Shown piece by piece: positions 35,310-43,804 of a stretch of DNA of 64,000 nucleotides. The notes under the pieces were generated by a model. The model searched no databases. It was not told the DNA's origin and saw nothing but the letters and a program-made list of their open reading frames with translations. Source of the DNA: Gammaproteobacteria bacterium (lineage in GTDB: Bacteria; Pseudomonadota; Gammaproteobacteria; Pseudomonadales; Azotimanducaceae); assembly GCA_028821515.1 (NCBI GenBank), contig JAPPGA010000029.1:1-64000 (forward strand). The letters are read 5' to 3'. A program made the position numbers and the translations under genes. The stretch's first letter is position 1; every line of letters begins with the position of its first letter.

Positions 35310-35984
35310 TCAGCCGAGACCGAGAACGGCGTAGTTTCCGTCGAGAATCAGTCGAACGGACACGTAGATTCCAACCAGGGGCACCAGCACCCAGAGCGAA
35401 TTGGCCATGTGGACGTGGAGCACCGCTTCCAGGGCGCCGAGTTGTCTGTGGCGTCCCGCGACGAAGAAACTCACCCAGTACCCGGATGTGACGTAGACCC
35501 ACTGCCAGAAGAGCATGGCGCCGATTGCGCCGGCGACGGTGGCCGGCAGGAACGGAACCGTGAACGTGGCGTAGAGGACCAGCGATGGCAGGGGTGTCAC
35601 GAAGCCGTTGCCGATATCGCAGGTGAAGCCGAACGAACGCCTGTCGGCATAAGAGCCGTCGTACAGTGAGTAACTCGCCCAGATGTCCGCCCAGAAAGTC
35701 GCGGAGAACGCGTTGCGCGCCGTGACGTGTTGCTGAAGGAACAGCCTTGCCGGAGATCGTTGCCGCCGTTCGCGCTCCTCGCGCCAGAAGACCACCCGCC
35801 GCTCGATGTAGTCCCTCCGAAAGTAGAGGCAGATCTCCCAGTAGCTCACCACGAGGTTGAGCGAGAAGAAGAAGCTGAGCAGGGCATGGAGGGGGTCGAG
35901 ACTGCCGTTCAGCAGGAAGCGCAAGGCGATGCCCGGGAGGCAGAGGACGGCGACGCCGACGAGGATGAACAGCCAGACGGGCAT
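35310..35984 (-). CDS. Unrecognised integral membrane protein
   Basis: The 224-residue protein is not recognised. It has about five hydrophobic segments (near residues 3-25, 35-53, 130-160, 160-180, 195-215) and a central charged helix with REERERRQRS. It is convergent with the phosphotransferase gene, 16 bases from its stop. Its size and topology resemble small polytopic sterol- or lipid-handling proteins, but no diagnostic motif supports that. Confidence 0.6.
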   Translation of the reverse strand: MPVWLFILVGVAVLCLPGIALRFLLNGSLDPLHALLSFFFSLNLVVSYWEICLYFRRDYIERRVVFWREERERRQRSPARLFLQQHVTARNAFSATFWADIWASYSLYDGSYADRRSFGFTCDIGNGFVTPLPSLVLYATFTVPFLPATVAGAIGAMLFWQWVYVTSGYWVSFFVAGRHRQLGALEAVLHVHMANSLWVLVPLVGIYVSVRLILDGNYAVLGLG

Positions 35985-36032
35985 CGGCGGCCTATCCCGG
36001 TCCGCAAGGGTTCGCGGACCCCGCGTTCAGCA

Positions 36033-37055
36033 TTAGAGCATCTCCTCTGCGATCAGCGTCAGGGCTTCGTTGGAGCCGCCGCCGATCATCAGGGTCGAGA
36101 CGTTCGTTCCACTCCAGCGTTGCAGGCGTTCGCGGATGCGGTCCGCCGGACCGACCAGGTGGCAGGCGTCAATCAGTTCGGCCGGCACCGCCGCCATTGC
36201 CTCGTCGCGGCGGTCGGAGAGGTAGAGGTCCTGGATCCGAACAGCGGCTTCCCCGAAGCCCAACGCCTTTGCGTAATCGTTGTAGAAGTTCCGTCCGCGT
36301 GCCCCCATGCCACCGATGTAGAGCGCCATGGTGCCCCGGATCGGGCGCATGCACTCTTCCACGCTGTCGCCCATGACAACCGTCACGAAGGGCGCGAAAT
36401 CGAACTCGGCGGCGGTCCTGCCGGAAGCCTCCAGACCCTCGCGGACAGGTTGCTCGAATACCGAGTACTTCTCGGGGTCCATCCAGATCGGGAAGAAACC
36501 GTCGGCGACTTCCGCCGCCGCCCGCACGCCTCTCGGCGTGATGCTGGCCGCGTAGATCGGAACATGCTCGGCGCAGTGCAGGATGCTCTTCAGAGGCTTG
36601 CCGAGACCCGTGGCGCCCGGGCCGGAAAAAGGCAGCTGGTACTGGTCGCCGTCGAAGACCACGGACTCCTCGCGCGCGAGGATCTTCCGGACGATCGCGA
36701 CGTATTCCTTCAGCCGTGTGACGGGTTTGCCATAGGCGACGCCGTGCCAACCCTCCACCACCTGGGGACCGGACGCACCCAGGCCGAGCATGAAGCGCCC
36801 CCCGGAAAGTTGTGCCAGGGTCATGGTTGTCATGGCCGTCATCGCGGGTGTTCGGGCGGACATCTGCATGATCGCGGTGCCCACGCGTATACGCTCGGTT
36901 TGCGCAAGAATCCATGCCGCCGGAGATACCGCGTCCGCGCCGTAGGCTTCGGACGTCCACACCGATTCGTAGCCGAGGGCTTCCGCGTGTCGTATGCGGT
37001 CCATGGGGAGGTGGACAACGCGGCCGCCATAGCCGCCCAAGAGGCCGAGTTTCAT
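36033..37055 (-). CDS. LLM-class flavin/F420-dependent oxidoreductase
   Basis: The 340-residue protein opens MKLGLLGGYGGRVV and has LGYESVWTSEAYGADAVSP, RFMLGLGASGPQVVEGWHG and GFFPIWMDPEK, patterns of the F420-dependent glucose-6-phosphate dehydrogenase/LLM class. It is only distantly similar to the one at 33135-34142, so the two are not a recent duplication. The substrate is unknown. A glutaredoxin-like gene precedes it on the same strand. Confidence 0.85.
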   Translation of the reverse strand: MKLGLLGGYGGRVVHLPMDRIRHAEALGYESVWTSEAYGADAVSPAAWILAQTERIRVGTAIMQMSARTPAMTAMTTMTLAQLSGGRFMLGLGASGPQVVEGWHGVAYGKPVTRLKEYVAIVRKILAREESVVFDGDQYQLPFSGPGATGLGKPLKSILHCAEHVPIYAASITPRGVRAAAEVADGFFPIWMDPEKYSVFEQPVREGLEASGRTAAEFDFAPFVTVVMGDSVEECMRPIRGTMALYIGGMGARGRNFYNDYAKALGFGEAAVRIQDLYLSDRRDEAMAAVPAELIDACHLVGPADRIRERLQRWSGTNVSTLMIGGGSNEALTLIAEEML

Positions 37056-37082
37056 GGTTTCGCTTCCCTTGTATTGGTGGTG

Positions 37083-37337
37083 TTACGCGGCGATCCGGGA
37101 CAGGTACTCGATGATGTCGTTCGATTCGTACAGCCAGGTGGACTCGCCGTCGGGCTTCGTGATCTTGAGACAGGGCACCGTGGAACGCCCTCCGCCGATG
37201 CAGAGTTCGCGGAACGCGGCCATGTCGCGCATAGTGTCGCGCATGGGCATTTCGATGCCGGATCGGTCCAGGAACGCGCGCACGCGCCGACAGAACGGAC
37301 AGGCGTCGTACTGGTAGAGCACGTATTGTTCGTTCAT
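37083..37337 (-). CDS. Glutaredoxin/GST-N-type small thiol protein
   Basis: From the ATG at 37337 the protein has 84 residues: LYQYDACPFCRRVRAFLDR with a CPFC active site, TVPCLKI (cis-Pro) and YESNDIIEYLSRI. It is a thioredoxin-fold glutaredoxin-like protein in the cytoplasm. It is divergent from the DsbA-like gene with 26 bases between starts, so the two promoters overlap. A role in thiol reduction is known for the family; the partner is unknown. Confidence 0.85.
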   Translation of the reverse strand: MNEQYVLYQYDACPFCRRVRAFLDRSGIEMPMRDTMRDMAAFRELCIGGGRSTVPCLKITKPDGESTWLYESNDIIEYLSRIAA

Positions 37338-37363
37338 GCCGTGAATTGTGACACACTCGTCCC

Positions 37364-38086
37364 ATGGCAAGGAGAGTTCGGAAGACCGAAGACAAGATTC
37401 GCCTCATCCGCTACGCGAGCATAGGGTTCGTCGCGCTCGTCGCCGTGGTGACCGTGGCGGTCGGAATCTTCTATGGCACCGGCGCCGGTGCCGGGGGGGA
37501 AATCGCCGAGGATGACCACTACCGGCTGATCGACGGTGCGCGGCAGTCCCGGTCCCGGACCGTGGAGGTGGTGGAGTACTTTTCCTACACCTGCGTGTTG
37601 TGCCGCAACTTCGATCCAATGCTTGAGGGGTGGCAGGAGACCCTGCCGGAGGGGGCGAGTTTCCGCCGTGCGCATGTCGGATTTTCCGGCAGGGCCGAAA
37701 TCCTTGCGCGTGCCCACGTGGTACTTGGGCAGGAGCAGGTCCTCGAAGCGAATCACGAACGCCTGTTTCGGGCCATTCATGACCGCAATCGCCAGTTCAC
37801 GGGTCGCCAGCAACTCGCGGATTTCGTCGACGGTTACGGAGTGGAGCGGGACGCGTTCCTGGCCGCCATCGATCAGCCGGGTGTTCGCAGGGCCGTCGCA
37901 GCGATCGATGGCGCATTTCGCGACGCGGACCTCGTCGGAGTGCCAGCGATGGTGGTTGCGGGCAAATACGTAGTCAACATGGAACTCGGCCGCAAGCAGG
38001 TCCTCGCGGTCGTGGATCAGCTGGTGCGCGAGGAACTCGAGGCGCGGGCGGCGGACGAGGCCTCACAGGGCGAGGGCGCGGGTTAG
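37364..38086 (+). CDS. DsbA-like thioredoxin-fold protein with a CVLC active site
   Basis: The 240-residue protein has an N-terminal membrane anchor (about 17-40) and a periplasmic DsbA-type fold (EVVEYFSYTCVLCRNFDPML, ..VGVPAMVVAGKYVV with a cis-Pro). The active site reads CVLC rather than the usual CPHC, which should change the redox potential. It would oxidise or isomerise disulfides in the periplasm. Its start is 26 bases from the divergent glutaredoxin-like gene. Confidence 0.85.
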   Translation: MARRVRKTEDKIRLIRYASIGFVALVAVVTVAVGIFYGTGAGAGGEIAEDDHYRLIDGARQSRSRTVEVVEYFSYTCVLCRNFDPMLEGWQETLPEGASFRRAHVGFSGRAEILARAHVVLGQEQVLEANHERLFRAIHDRNRQFTGRQQLADFVDGYGVERDAFLAAIDQPGVRRAVAAIDGAFRDADLVGVPAMVVAGKYVVNMELGRKQVLAVVDQLVREELEARAADEASQGEGAG

Positions 38087-38090
38087 CGAG

Positions 38091-38657
38091 TCACGTGCGC
38101 GGACGCGTCAACTGGTCCAGCGCGAACGCGACGTAGATGCGCGTATCCCGGAGACTGCCGTCGTTCGCGATCAGGTCCTTCTTCAGCAGTGATTGCAGCG
38201 TGAAGCCGAGCCGTTCCGCGACCCGCCAGCTGCGCCGGTTGAGATCGTCCATGCGAATCTCGACGCGCTTGGCGCCCAACTCGAACAGCGCCTTCGCGAG
38301 CCACCAGGTCGACTCGCTGACATAGCCCTTGCCCGTCTCCCCTGTCCGGCACCAGTACCCGATCTCGAAGCCGGGCAGCTTCCAGTCTATGCGCGGCATT
38401 CCGGTGGCGCCTATGAGACGGCCGGTGTCGCGGTGCAGGATCAGGAGCTCCGCGCTGCTTCCGTTGTTGTAGCGAACGGCGGCGTCCCGGGCGAATGCCT
38501 CAGACTGTTCCACGGTCGGCACTTCCCTCGCCCATTGCATCCACGGGGACAGTTCCGCGAACGATTCGTGCACGGCCTGGTTGATCATGGTGCCGTCTCC
38601 GGCCCGTGGCCGCCGCAACAGCAGGCGCGGCGTGACGATTTCTTCCGGCAGCCTCAT
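38091..38657 (-). CDS. GNAT-family N-acetyltransferase (RimJ-like)
   Basis: From the ATG at 38657 (overlapping the glcF stop, ATGA) the protein has 188 residues. It has TPRLLLRRPRAGDG, FEIGYWCRTGETGKGYVSES (acetyl-CoA loop) and RVEIRMDDLNRRSWRVAERL, typical of RimJ/RimL-type GNAT enzymes. It may acetylate a ribosomal protein or a small amine. It is probably co-transcribed with glcDEF. The upstream frame to 39017 is a shadow of glcF. Confidence 0.85.
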   Translation of the reverse strand: MRLPEEIVTPRLLLRRPRAGDGTMINQAVHESFAELSPWMQWAREVPTVEQSEAFARDAAVRYNNGSSAELLILHRDTGRLIGATGMPRIDWKLPGFEIGYWCRTGETGKGYVSESTWWLAKALFELGAKRVEIRMDDLNRRSWRVAERLGFTLQSLLKKDLIANDGSLRDTRIYVAFALDQLTRPRT

Positions 38658-39832
38658 TGCAGCAACTGCAGCCAGTGGATCACGGGGACATCGCTGCCGT
38701 CGGCAAGATGCATATGGCAGCCGATGTTGGCGGTGGCGATGACGTCGGGGCGGTGTTCCATCAATGCGGCCGTCTTGCGCTGTTTCAGCTCGCCCGCGAT
38801 CTCGGGCTGCAGTATCGAGTAGCTTCCGGCGGACCCGCAGCAAAGGTGCGCATCGCGTACCGGTAGCAACTCGTATCCGGCCCGGCCCAGGAGCTCTTCG
38901 ACGCGGCCGTTGATCTTCTGTCCGTGCTGCAGGGTACATGGCGCGTGCCAGGCGACCCGATGCATGTCGTCGCGCTTGCCGAACTCGAATTCGTGGAGGA
39001 GTTCGGAAACATCGCACACTTTCGCCGCGAAATCCGTGGCAGCCGCCGCGTAGTCCGGTGCCAGGGCCAGGATACGATCATACTCCTTCAGCGTGACGCC
39101 ACAGCCGGTCGCCGTGGAGACGATGCGGTCGGCGCCGGGCCAGTCCATTCGGTCCAGGTTGCGCGCAATGTCGGCTCGCGCCCGCCCCGCGTTTCCGAGA
39201 TGCAGGCTCAGACCCCCGCAGCAGCCCTCGTTGGGGTCGAACCGGGCCGCGATGCCGCGGTCCGCGAGCAGTTTCCTGAGATGAACGTTTACTTCCGGGG
39301 TCATCACGCGCTGTACGCAGCCCTGCAACAACAGCACTTCACCGGTGCCCGCCGCCGCATCCGGCTCCGGTGGACGGCGCAGCATCGCGCGCAGGTGTCG
39401 GGGCGCGAGGCGTTCGAACGGCAGGGCGGCCCGAAGCCAGCGCCGCAGCTTCTCAGGGTGCGGAACGACGCGCGTCAGCCACCAGCGAACGAGACGGTCG
39501 AAGAGACCGCGCCCTGGGCGGCGCTCGAGAAACTCGCGGCCGATCTCAAGCAGTTCGCCGTACCGGACACCGGATGGACAGGTCGTCTCGCAGGCCCGGC
39601 AGGTGAGGCAGCGGTCCAGGTGCGTGGTGACGGCGGCATTCGGCGTCTGGGTCTCCAGCATTTCCTTGATCAGATAGATGCGCCCACGCGGGCCGTCGAG
39701 TTCGTTGCCCAGCACCTGGTAGGTGGGGCACGTCGCATTGCAGAAACCGCAGTGCACACAGGACCGAAGGATCGCGTTCGCGCGCTCGCCCTCGGGTGTC
39801 GCGAGAAACTCTGCCGGCAGGTCAGTCTGCAT
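38654..39832 (-). CDS. glcF: Glycolate oxidase iron-sulfur subunit
   Basis: The 392-residue protein has two 4Fe-4S sites (CVHCGFCNATCPT near residues 25-37, CLTCRACETTCPSG near 75-88) and two CCG-type cysteine-rich domains (NEGCCGG and HLCCGSAGSY). With GlcD and GlcE it forms membrane-linked glycolate dehydrogenase, which turns glycolate into glyoxylate and passes electrons to quinone. The start overlaps the glcE stop by 11 bases. Confidence 0.94.
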   Translation of the reverse strand: MQTDLPAEFLATPEGERANAILRSCVHCGFCNATCPTYQVLGNELDGPRGRIYLIKEMLETQTPNAAVTTHLDRCLTCRACETTCPSGVRYGELLEIGREFLERRPGRGLFDRLVRWWLTRVVPHPEKLRRWLRAALPFERLAPRHLRAMLRRPPEPDAAAGTGEVLLLQGCVQRVMTPEVNVHLRKLLADRGIAARFDPNEGCCGGLSLHLGNAGRARADIARNLDRMDWPGADRIVSTATGCGVTLKEYDRILALAPDYAAAATDFAAKVCDVSELLHEFEFGKRDDMHRVAWHAPCTLQHGQKINGRVEELLGRAGYELLPVRDAHLCCGSAGSYSILQPEIAGELKQRKTAALMEHRPDVIATANIGCHMHLADGSDVPVIHWLQLLQ

Positions 39833-40946
39833 GGGGAAGGAGTTCCGTGTTAAGGATGCCCGCAGGATCGAAGGCGACCTTCAGCCGGCCCATGTACTTC
39901 CTGACCGCCGGGGCGACATCGTCGAGGCGCGGCGGAAACGACGCCGCGTACCCGCCGGCGACGCGCGCCCTGGCCTGGACGGTGTCCGCGTCGGCGTCGG
40001 TGCGCCACCAGACCCTCGCTCCGGCCCACTCCGTCAGGGTGTTCGCTTCGTCGAAGATGCTTCCGAGCGGCAGGGAGAGCATCCATAGACGGCCGGAGCC
40101 TTCAGCCGGGGAATCTGCCCCGGCCTCTGACGCGTGAGAGAGCGTTGGCGTTCCCCCCGTCGGTGGAGGCGTACTTCCATGGAAGCCCGAGAAGAAGGGA
40201 TGGGTGTGATCGCGTACGCCCTGGAAAAACACCTCGTCTTCGACTTCGAGGTCGAGATCGAGTCCCGCTGCCGCGTGCGAGGCGGCCTCGGGGCTGCCAG
40301 ACAGCCGAATGCGCAATACGCCGCCGCAATAGGCGGTGGCCGTGACCGGCAAGGGCTGGCGAAGCAGGTCGCAGGTTAGTCCGTGGGCCGTGTCTGGCGT
40401 ACATTCGCGGGCCAGTGTCAGCGAGGTTTCCGGCAGGGGGCGGACGCGAAGACTGACGTCGAGCAGGAGTCCGAGGGTGCCGAAGGCACCGGCCATCAAC
40501 CTCGAGACGTCGTATCCCGCGACGTTCTTCAGCACCTGTCCGCCAAAGGCAAGCCTCTGGCCCATGCCGTTGACGATGGTGACGCCGAGAATGGCGTCAC
40601 GCGCCGAGCCGAACCAGGGGCGGCCCGGCCCGGAGAGCCCTGCCGCCACTGCGCCGCCCAGCGTCCCCCGGCCGCCGAACTGCGGAGGTTCAAAGGGCAA
40701 CGCCTGACCGGCATCCGCGAGGACCGATTCGATGTCATTCAGAGGTGAACCCGCTCGGGCGACAACGACCAACTCGTCGGGACGATAGTCGACGACGCCT
40801 TCGTGGCCGGCCGTCGAGACTGTTTCCGATCCGTTGGGCGTACCCGACTTGCTGCCGCTGCCGACGATGGTGAGGGAACGGCCAGTCTCGCTGGCTGCGG
40901 CGACGGCGGCGGTTAGCGGCTCGGAACGGTCTCCGTCGGACGGCAC
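39822..40946 (-). CDS. glcE: Glycolate oxidase FAD-binding subunit GlcE, with an in-frame repeat insertion
   Basis: The start is GTG at 40946, overlapping the glcD stop (TAGTG); this gives 374 residues. The FAD-binding PCMH fold is seen in VGSGSKSGTPN, GRGTLGGAVAAGLSGPG and NVAGYDVSRLMAGAFG. Near the C-terminal third, between HPFFSGF and GRLWML, there is a Gly/Pro/Ser/Thr-rich stretch of about 29 residues that typical GlcE proteins lack. Its DNA holds a 26-base repeat also found in the non-coding stretch at 45180-45205. The reading frame survives, so the protein may still be active. Confidence 0.88.
   Translation of the reverse strand: MPSDGDRSEPLTAAVAAASETGRSLTIVGSGSKSGTPNGSETVSTAGHEGVVDYRPDELVVVARAGSPLNDIESVLADAGQALPFEPPQFGGRGTLGGAVAAGLSGPGRPWFGSARDAILGVTIVNGMGQRLAFGGQVLKNVAGYDVSRLMAGAFGTLGLLLDVSLRVRPLPETSLTLARECTPDTAHGLTCDLLRQPLPVTATAYCGGVLRIRLSGSPEAASHAAAGLDLDLEVEDEVFFQGVRDHTHPFFSGFHGSTPPPTGGTPTLSHASEAGADSPAEGSGRLWMLSLPLGSIFDEANTLTEWAGARVWWRTDADADTVQARARVAGGYAASFPPRLDDVAPAVRKYMGRLKVAFDPAGILNTELLPHAD
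40164..40189. repeat. Dispersed repeat copy inside glcE
   Basis: This 26-base sequence contains the perfect palindrome CTTCCATGGAAG and matches 45180-45205 at all but one base. Here it is translated as part of glcE. The wider 40098-40190 insert has further hairpin potential (GCCGGGGAATCTGCCCCGGC at 40107-40126). It looks like a small mobile or repeated palindromic element that entered a gene without breaking its frame. Confidence 0.6.
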
Positions 40947-42400
40947 TAGAATCGCTCCAGTCCCGCGTGCGGCAGTGCGCCGCCCCTGACATGCATGCCG
41001 CCGAGTTCCGAGCAGCGGGCGAGGGTTGGAATCGCCTTGCCGGGGTTCATCAGGCCTTCGGGGTCGAAAGCGGCCTTCAGCCGGTGGAACTGGTCGAGTT
41101 CCGTGTCCGTGAACTGGGCGCACATCGCGTCGAGTTTCTCGACCCCGACGCCGTGCTCTCCCGTGACGGTCCCGCCCCGAGCGACGCAGAGCTTGAGAAT
41201 TTCGCCGCCGAACTGCTCGGCTTTTTCGAGTTCGCCGGGCTTGCTGGAGTCAAAGAGGATGAGTGGGTGCAGGTTGCCGTCGCCAGCGTGGAAGACGTTC
41301 GCCACCGGGAGCCCGAAGCGCTCCGACAGGATAGCGATCTCGGTCAGTACGTCGCCGAGTTCGCGGCGCGGGATGGTGCCGTCCATGCAGTAGTAGTCGG
41401 GTGCCATCCTCCCGGCGGCGGGGAAGGCCGCCTTGCGTCCGCGCCAGAGGTTCTCGCGGTCGGCCTCCTCGGAGGCGATGCGCACGCCCGTCGCGCCGGC
41501 CTCGTCGAGGATGCCGCGCACGATTCCGACGTCCGCGTTCACGCCCTCCTCGGTGCCATCGAGTTCGCAGAGCAGGATCGCCGCGGCATCGCGTGGATAC
41601 CCGGCGTTGGCATAGTCTTCGGCGGCGTTGATGGCGAGCGCGTCCATCATTTCGAGTCCGGCCGGAATGACGCCGCCCCGGATGATGGCCGCGACGGCGT
41701 CGCCAGCACGCCGGAGGTCGTCGAACGCGGCGAGCAGCACGCGCTTCGCGAACGGTTCGGGCAGCAGTTTCACGACCACTTCGGTGACGACGCCGAGCAT
41801 CCCCTCCGATCCCACCATCGCGGCAATCAGGTCATAGCCGGGCGCGTCGAGGGTCTTTCCGCCGAGCACCAGTTCGTCACCTTCGAGGGTCTGCACCGTC
41901 ATGCCGAGCACGTTGTTGAGCGTCAGGCCGTACTTCAGGCAATGTACGCCGCCGGAGTTCTCCGCCACGTTGCCACCGATGCTGCAGGCGATCTGCGACG
42001 ATGGGTCGGGCGCGTAGTAGAGGCCGAAGGGCGCCGCCGCCTCGGTGATCCTCGCATTGGGAACGCCAGGCTCGACCCGCGCGACGCGGGCCTGGGGGAT
42101 CACTTCAAGGATTCGGTTCATCTTCGTGAGCGTCAGCAGCACGCCGTCGGCGAGCGGACGCGCCCCGCCGGAAAGGCCCGTACCGGCGCCGCGCGTAACC
42201 ACCGGTACCCGATGCTCACGGCAGATCCGCAGCACCGCGCGCACCTGCTTCACCGTCTCGGGAAGGGCGACGACCCAGGGCTTCTGCCTGATCGCCGTCA
42301 GGCCGTCGGTTTCGAAAGGCGTCAGCGCGTGGGTGTCGGTGACCACGCTCCCGGCGGATAGTTCTTCCCGCAGGAGATTAATGACTCGGGGGTTGCGCAT
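40946..42400 (-). CDS. glcD: Glycolate oxidase FAD-linked subunit
   Basis: From the ATG at 42400 the protein has 484 residues; the frame is open to 42499, and a ribosome-site-like AAGGAGG lies 14 bases before the chosen start, so an earlier start remains possible. FAD-binding PCMH motifs (VVTRGAGTGLSGGARPL, CSIGGNVAENSGGVHCLKYG) and the C-terminal FAD-linked oxidase domain with GDGNLHP and GEHGVGVEK are present. It is the catalytic subunit of glycolate dehydrogenase and the first gene of glcDEF. Confidence 0.94.
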   Translation of the reverse strand: MRNPRVINLLREELSAGSVVTDTHALTPFETDGLTAIRQKPWVVALPETVKQVRAVLRICREHRVPVVTRGAGTGLSGGARPLADGVLLTLTKMNRILEVIPQARVARVEPGVPNARITEAAAPFGLYYAPDPSSQIACSIGGNVAENSGGVHCLKYGLTLNNVLGMTVQTLEGDELVLGGKTLDAPGYDLIAAMVGSEGMLGVVTEVVVKLLPEPFAKRVLLAAFDDLRRAGDAVAAIIRGGVIPAGLEMMDALAINAAEDYANAGYPRDAAAILLCELDGTEEGVNADVGIVRGILDEAGATGVRIASEEADRENLWRGRKAAFPAAGRMAPDYYCMDGTIPRRELGDVLTEIAILSERFGLPVANVFHAGDGNLHPLILFDSSKPGELEKAEQFGGEILKLCVARGGTVTGEHGVGVEKLDAMCAQFTDTELDQFHRLKAAFDPEGLMNPGKAIPTLARCSELGGMHVRGGALPHAGLERF

Positions 42401-42552
42401 GGGGCGTGTGACGCCCTCCTTGGGTTGTCGCCACCGCGACGGAATTATACGCGGCGCCGGGGCGGGCACGGAACGCTCGGCAACCTCAGCGGTTCCCATA
42501 GGGGTTCGAGTAGGGTCAAATACGGGAAGACCCTGGCCACGAGGTGGTTTCC

Positions 42553-43800
42553 ATGAAGAGTTGGGCGAAGTGGTTGGTGCTCGCCATGTTGGGCGCCTGC
42601 CCGGTCAATGCCGACGAAGCGTCGGTGATGGTGCTTGAAGGAGACGCGTCCGCGTTCTACACGAACGGAGACTTCGTCGTGTTCGATCAGATGCGCGCCG
42701 GTGGTGGTGCGATGAAAATGGTGAAAGCCGCGCCGTTGGATGATGCGTCGGGTTCCGATGAACCGGATCCGGGCGTCCTCGCCCGGGCGCCGATCGGCCC
42801 GGATGGCAGGTTCCACCTGGAAGTCGAGGTGGAAGAGCCCCGCATGGTTTCTTTCTATGTCGAGAATGCGGTGGGCCCCGAAGGACAGCGCTGGGGGCGG
42901 GTCAGCGGACTCCGGTTCATCCTGGAGCCGGGCGAACTGAATCTGAAAATGTCGTCAAGCAGCCGTTTCGTCGTGAGAGGCGGTCACTACAACGATGCCG
43001 TTTACAACTCGTGGCGGCTTTCGGAGGAGTACATGGCGGCCGACGCCGAGTACCGGGAGTTGACGAAGCCGGTGGAAGGGGCGTCGAAAGAGGAGGAGGA
43101 ACTGCGTTGGGACCGCATGGTCGAGGCGCAGAGGAATGCCTCGAAGCTGGAGATGGAAGGCATGTCCAGGGTTGCGCGGACCCACCCGGACCCGAAGGTA
43201 AGGCGGCTCGCGATCGAGTCGTCGTGGCTGTGGGGTCCGTGGATGCTCGAGGCACTGCGCGGCCTCGCCCAGTTGACGCCCGACGACCCGTGGGTGATCG
43301 AACGCCTGGCGGGGGCGGAAGCCGCCGAGGAACGTTGGGCGCAGGAAAGGCAGTTGGGAGTCGGCGACACGTGCCTTGACTTCACGGGGGAGACGCTTGC
43401 GGGCGAGTCGGTGCAACTGGCCGAGGTGCGGGCGGACAACCGCTACGTGCTGCTCGACTTTTGGGCGTCCTGGTGCGGCTCCTGCCGGGTGGAGTTCCCG
43501 CACATGATGGAGGCCTACGAACTCTTCAGCGACCAGGGTTTCGAGATCGTCTCGTTCACCATCGACGAGGACCGGGAGGCCTGGGAGGTGGCGTCCGCTG
43601 AGGAGGACCTGCCGTGGATCGACGTGGGCATGGGCCCGGGGGCGGGAGCGGCCGCCGCCTATAACGTCAGGGGTGTGCCGGACAGCTACCTGATCGATGC
43701 ACGGACCGGCGAGATCCTTGCCACCGACCTGCGGCGTCATCAACTCCGGCGAAAGCTCGAGGACCTGTTCGTACAGGCGCCCTCGACGGACGAGGGCTAG
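42553..43800 (+). CDS. Thioredoxin-domain (TlpA/ResA-like) protein with DUF4369-like N-terminus
   Basis: From the ATG at 42553, with GAGG eight bases upstream, the protein has 415 residues: a signal peptide (to about residue 21, ending VNA), an N-terminal DUF4369-like beta domain with GLRFILEPGELNL, a helical linker and a C-terminal thioredoxin domain with WASWCGSCRVEFP. It would act as a periplasmic thiol reductant. The first active-site Cys pair is CGSC rather than the usual CPPC of TlpA. It is followed after four bases by pyrC. This two-domain form is best known from Bacteroidota. Confidence 0.82.
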   Translation: MKSWAKWLVLAMLGACPVNADEASVMVLEGDASAFYTNGDFVVFDQMRAGGGAMKMVKAAPLDDASGSDEPDPGVLARAPIGPDGRFHLEVEVEEPRMVSFYVENAVGPEGQRWGRVSGLRFILEPGELNLKMSSSSRFVVRGGHYNDAVYNSWRLSEEYMAADAEYRELTKPVEGASKEEEELRWDRMVEAQRNASKLEMEGMSRVARTHPDPKVRRLAIESSWLWGPWMLEALRGLAQLTPDDPWVIERLAGAEAAEERWAQERQLGVGDTCLDFTGETLAGESVQLAEVRADNRYVLLDFWASWCGSCRVEFPHMMEAYELFSDQGFEIVSFTIDEDREAWEVASAEEDLPWIDVGMGPGAGAAAAYNVRGVPDSYLIDARTGEILATDLRRHQLRRKLEDLFVQAPSTDEG

Positions 43801-43804
43801 GCGC

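Noticed and set aside
35727-37424. A 565-codon open frame on the plus strand
   Set aside because: It lies across the membrane-protein, LLM, and glutaredoxin-like genes on the other strand, has no recognisable motif, and is a shadow of high-GC coding DNA.
40967-42361. A 464-codon open frame on the plus strand
   Set aside because: It is antisense to glcD, which has clear FAD and GEHGVG motifs.
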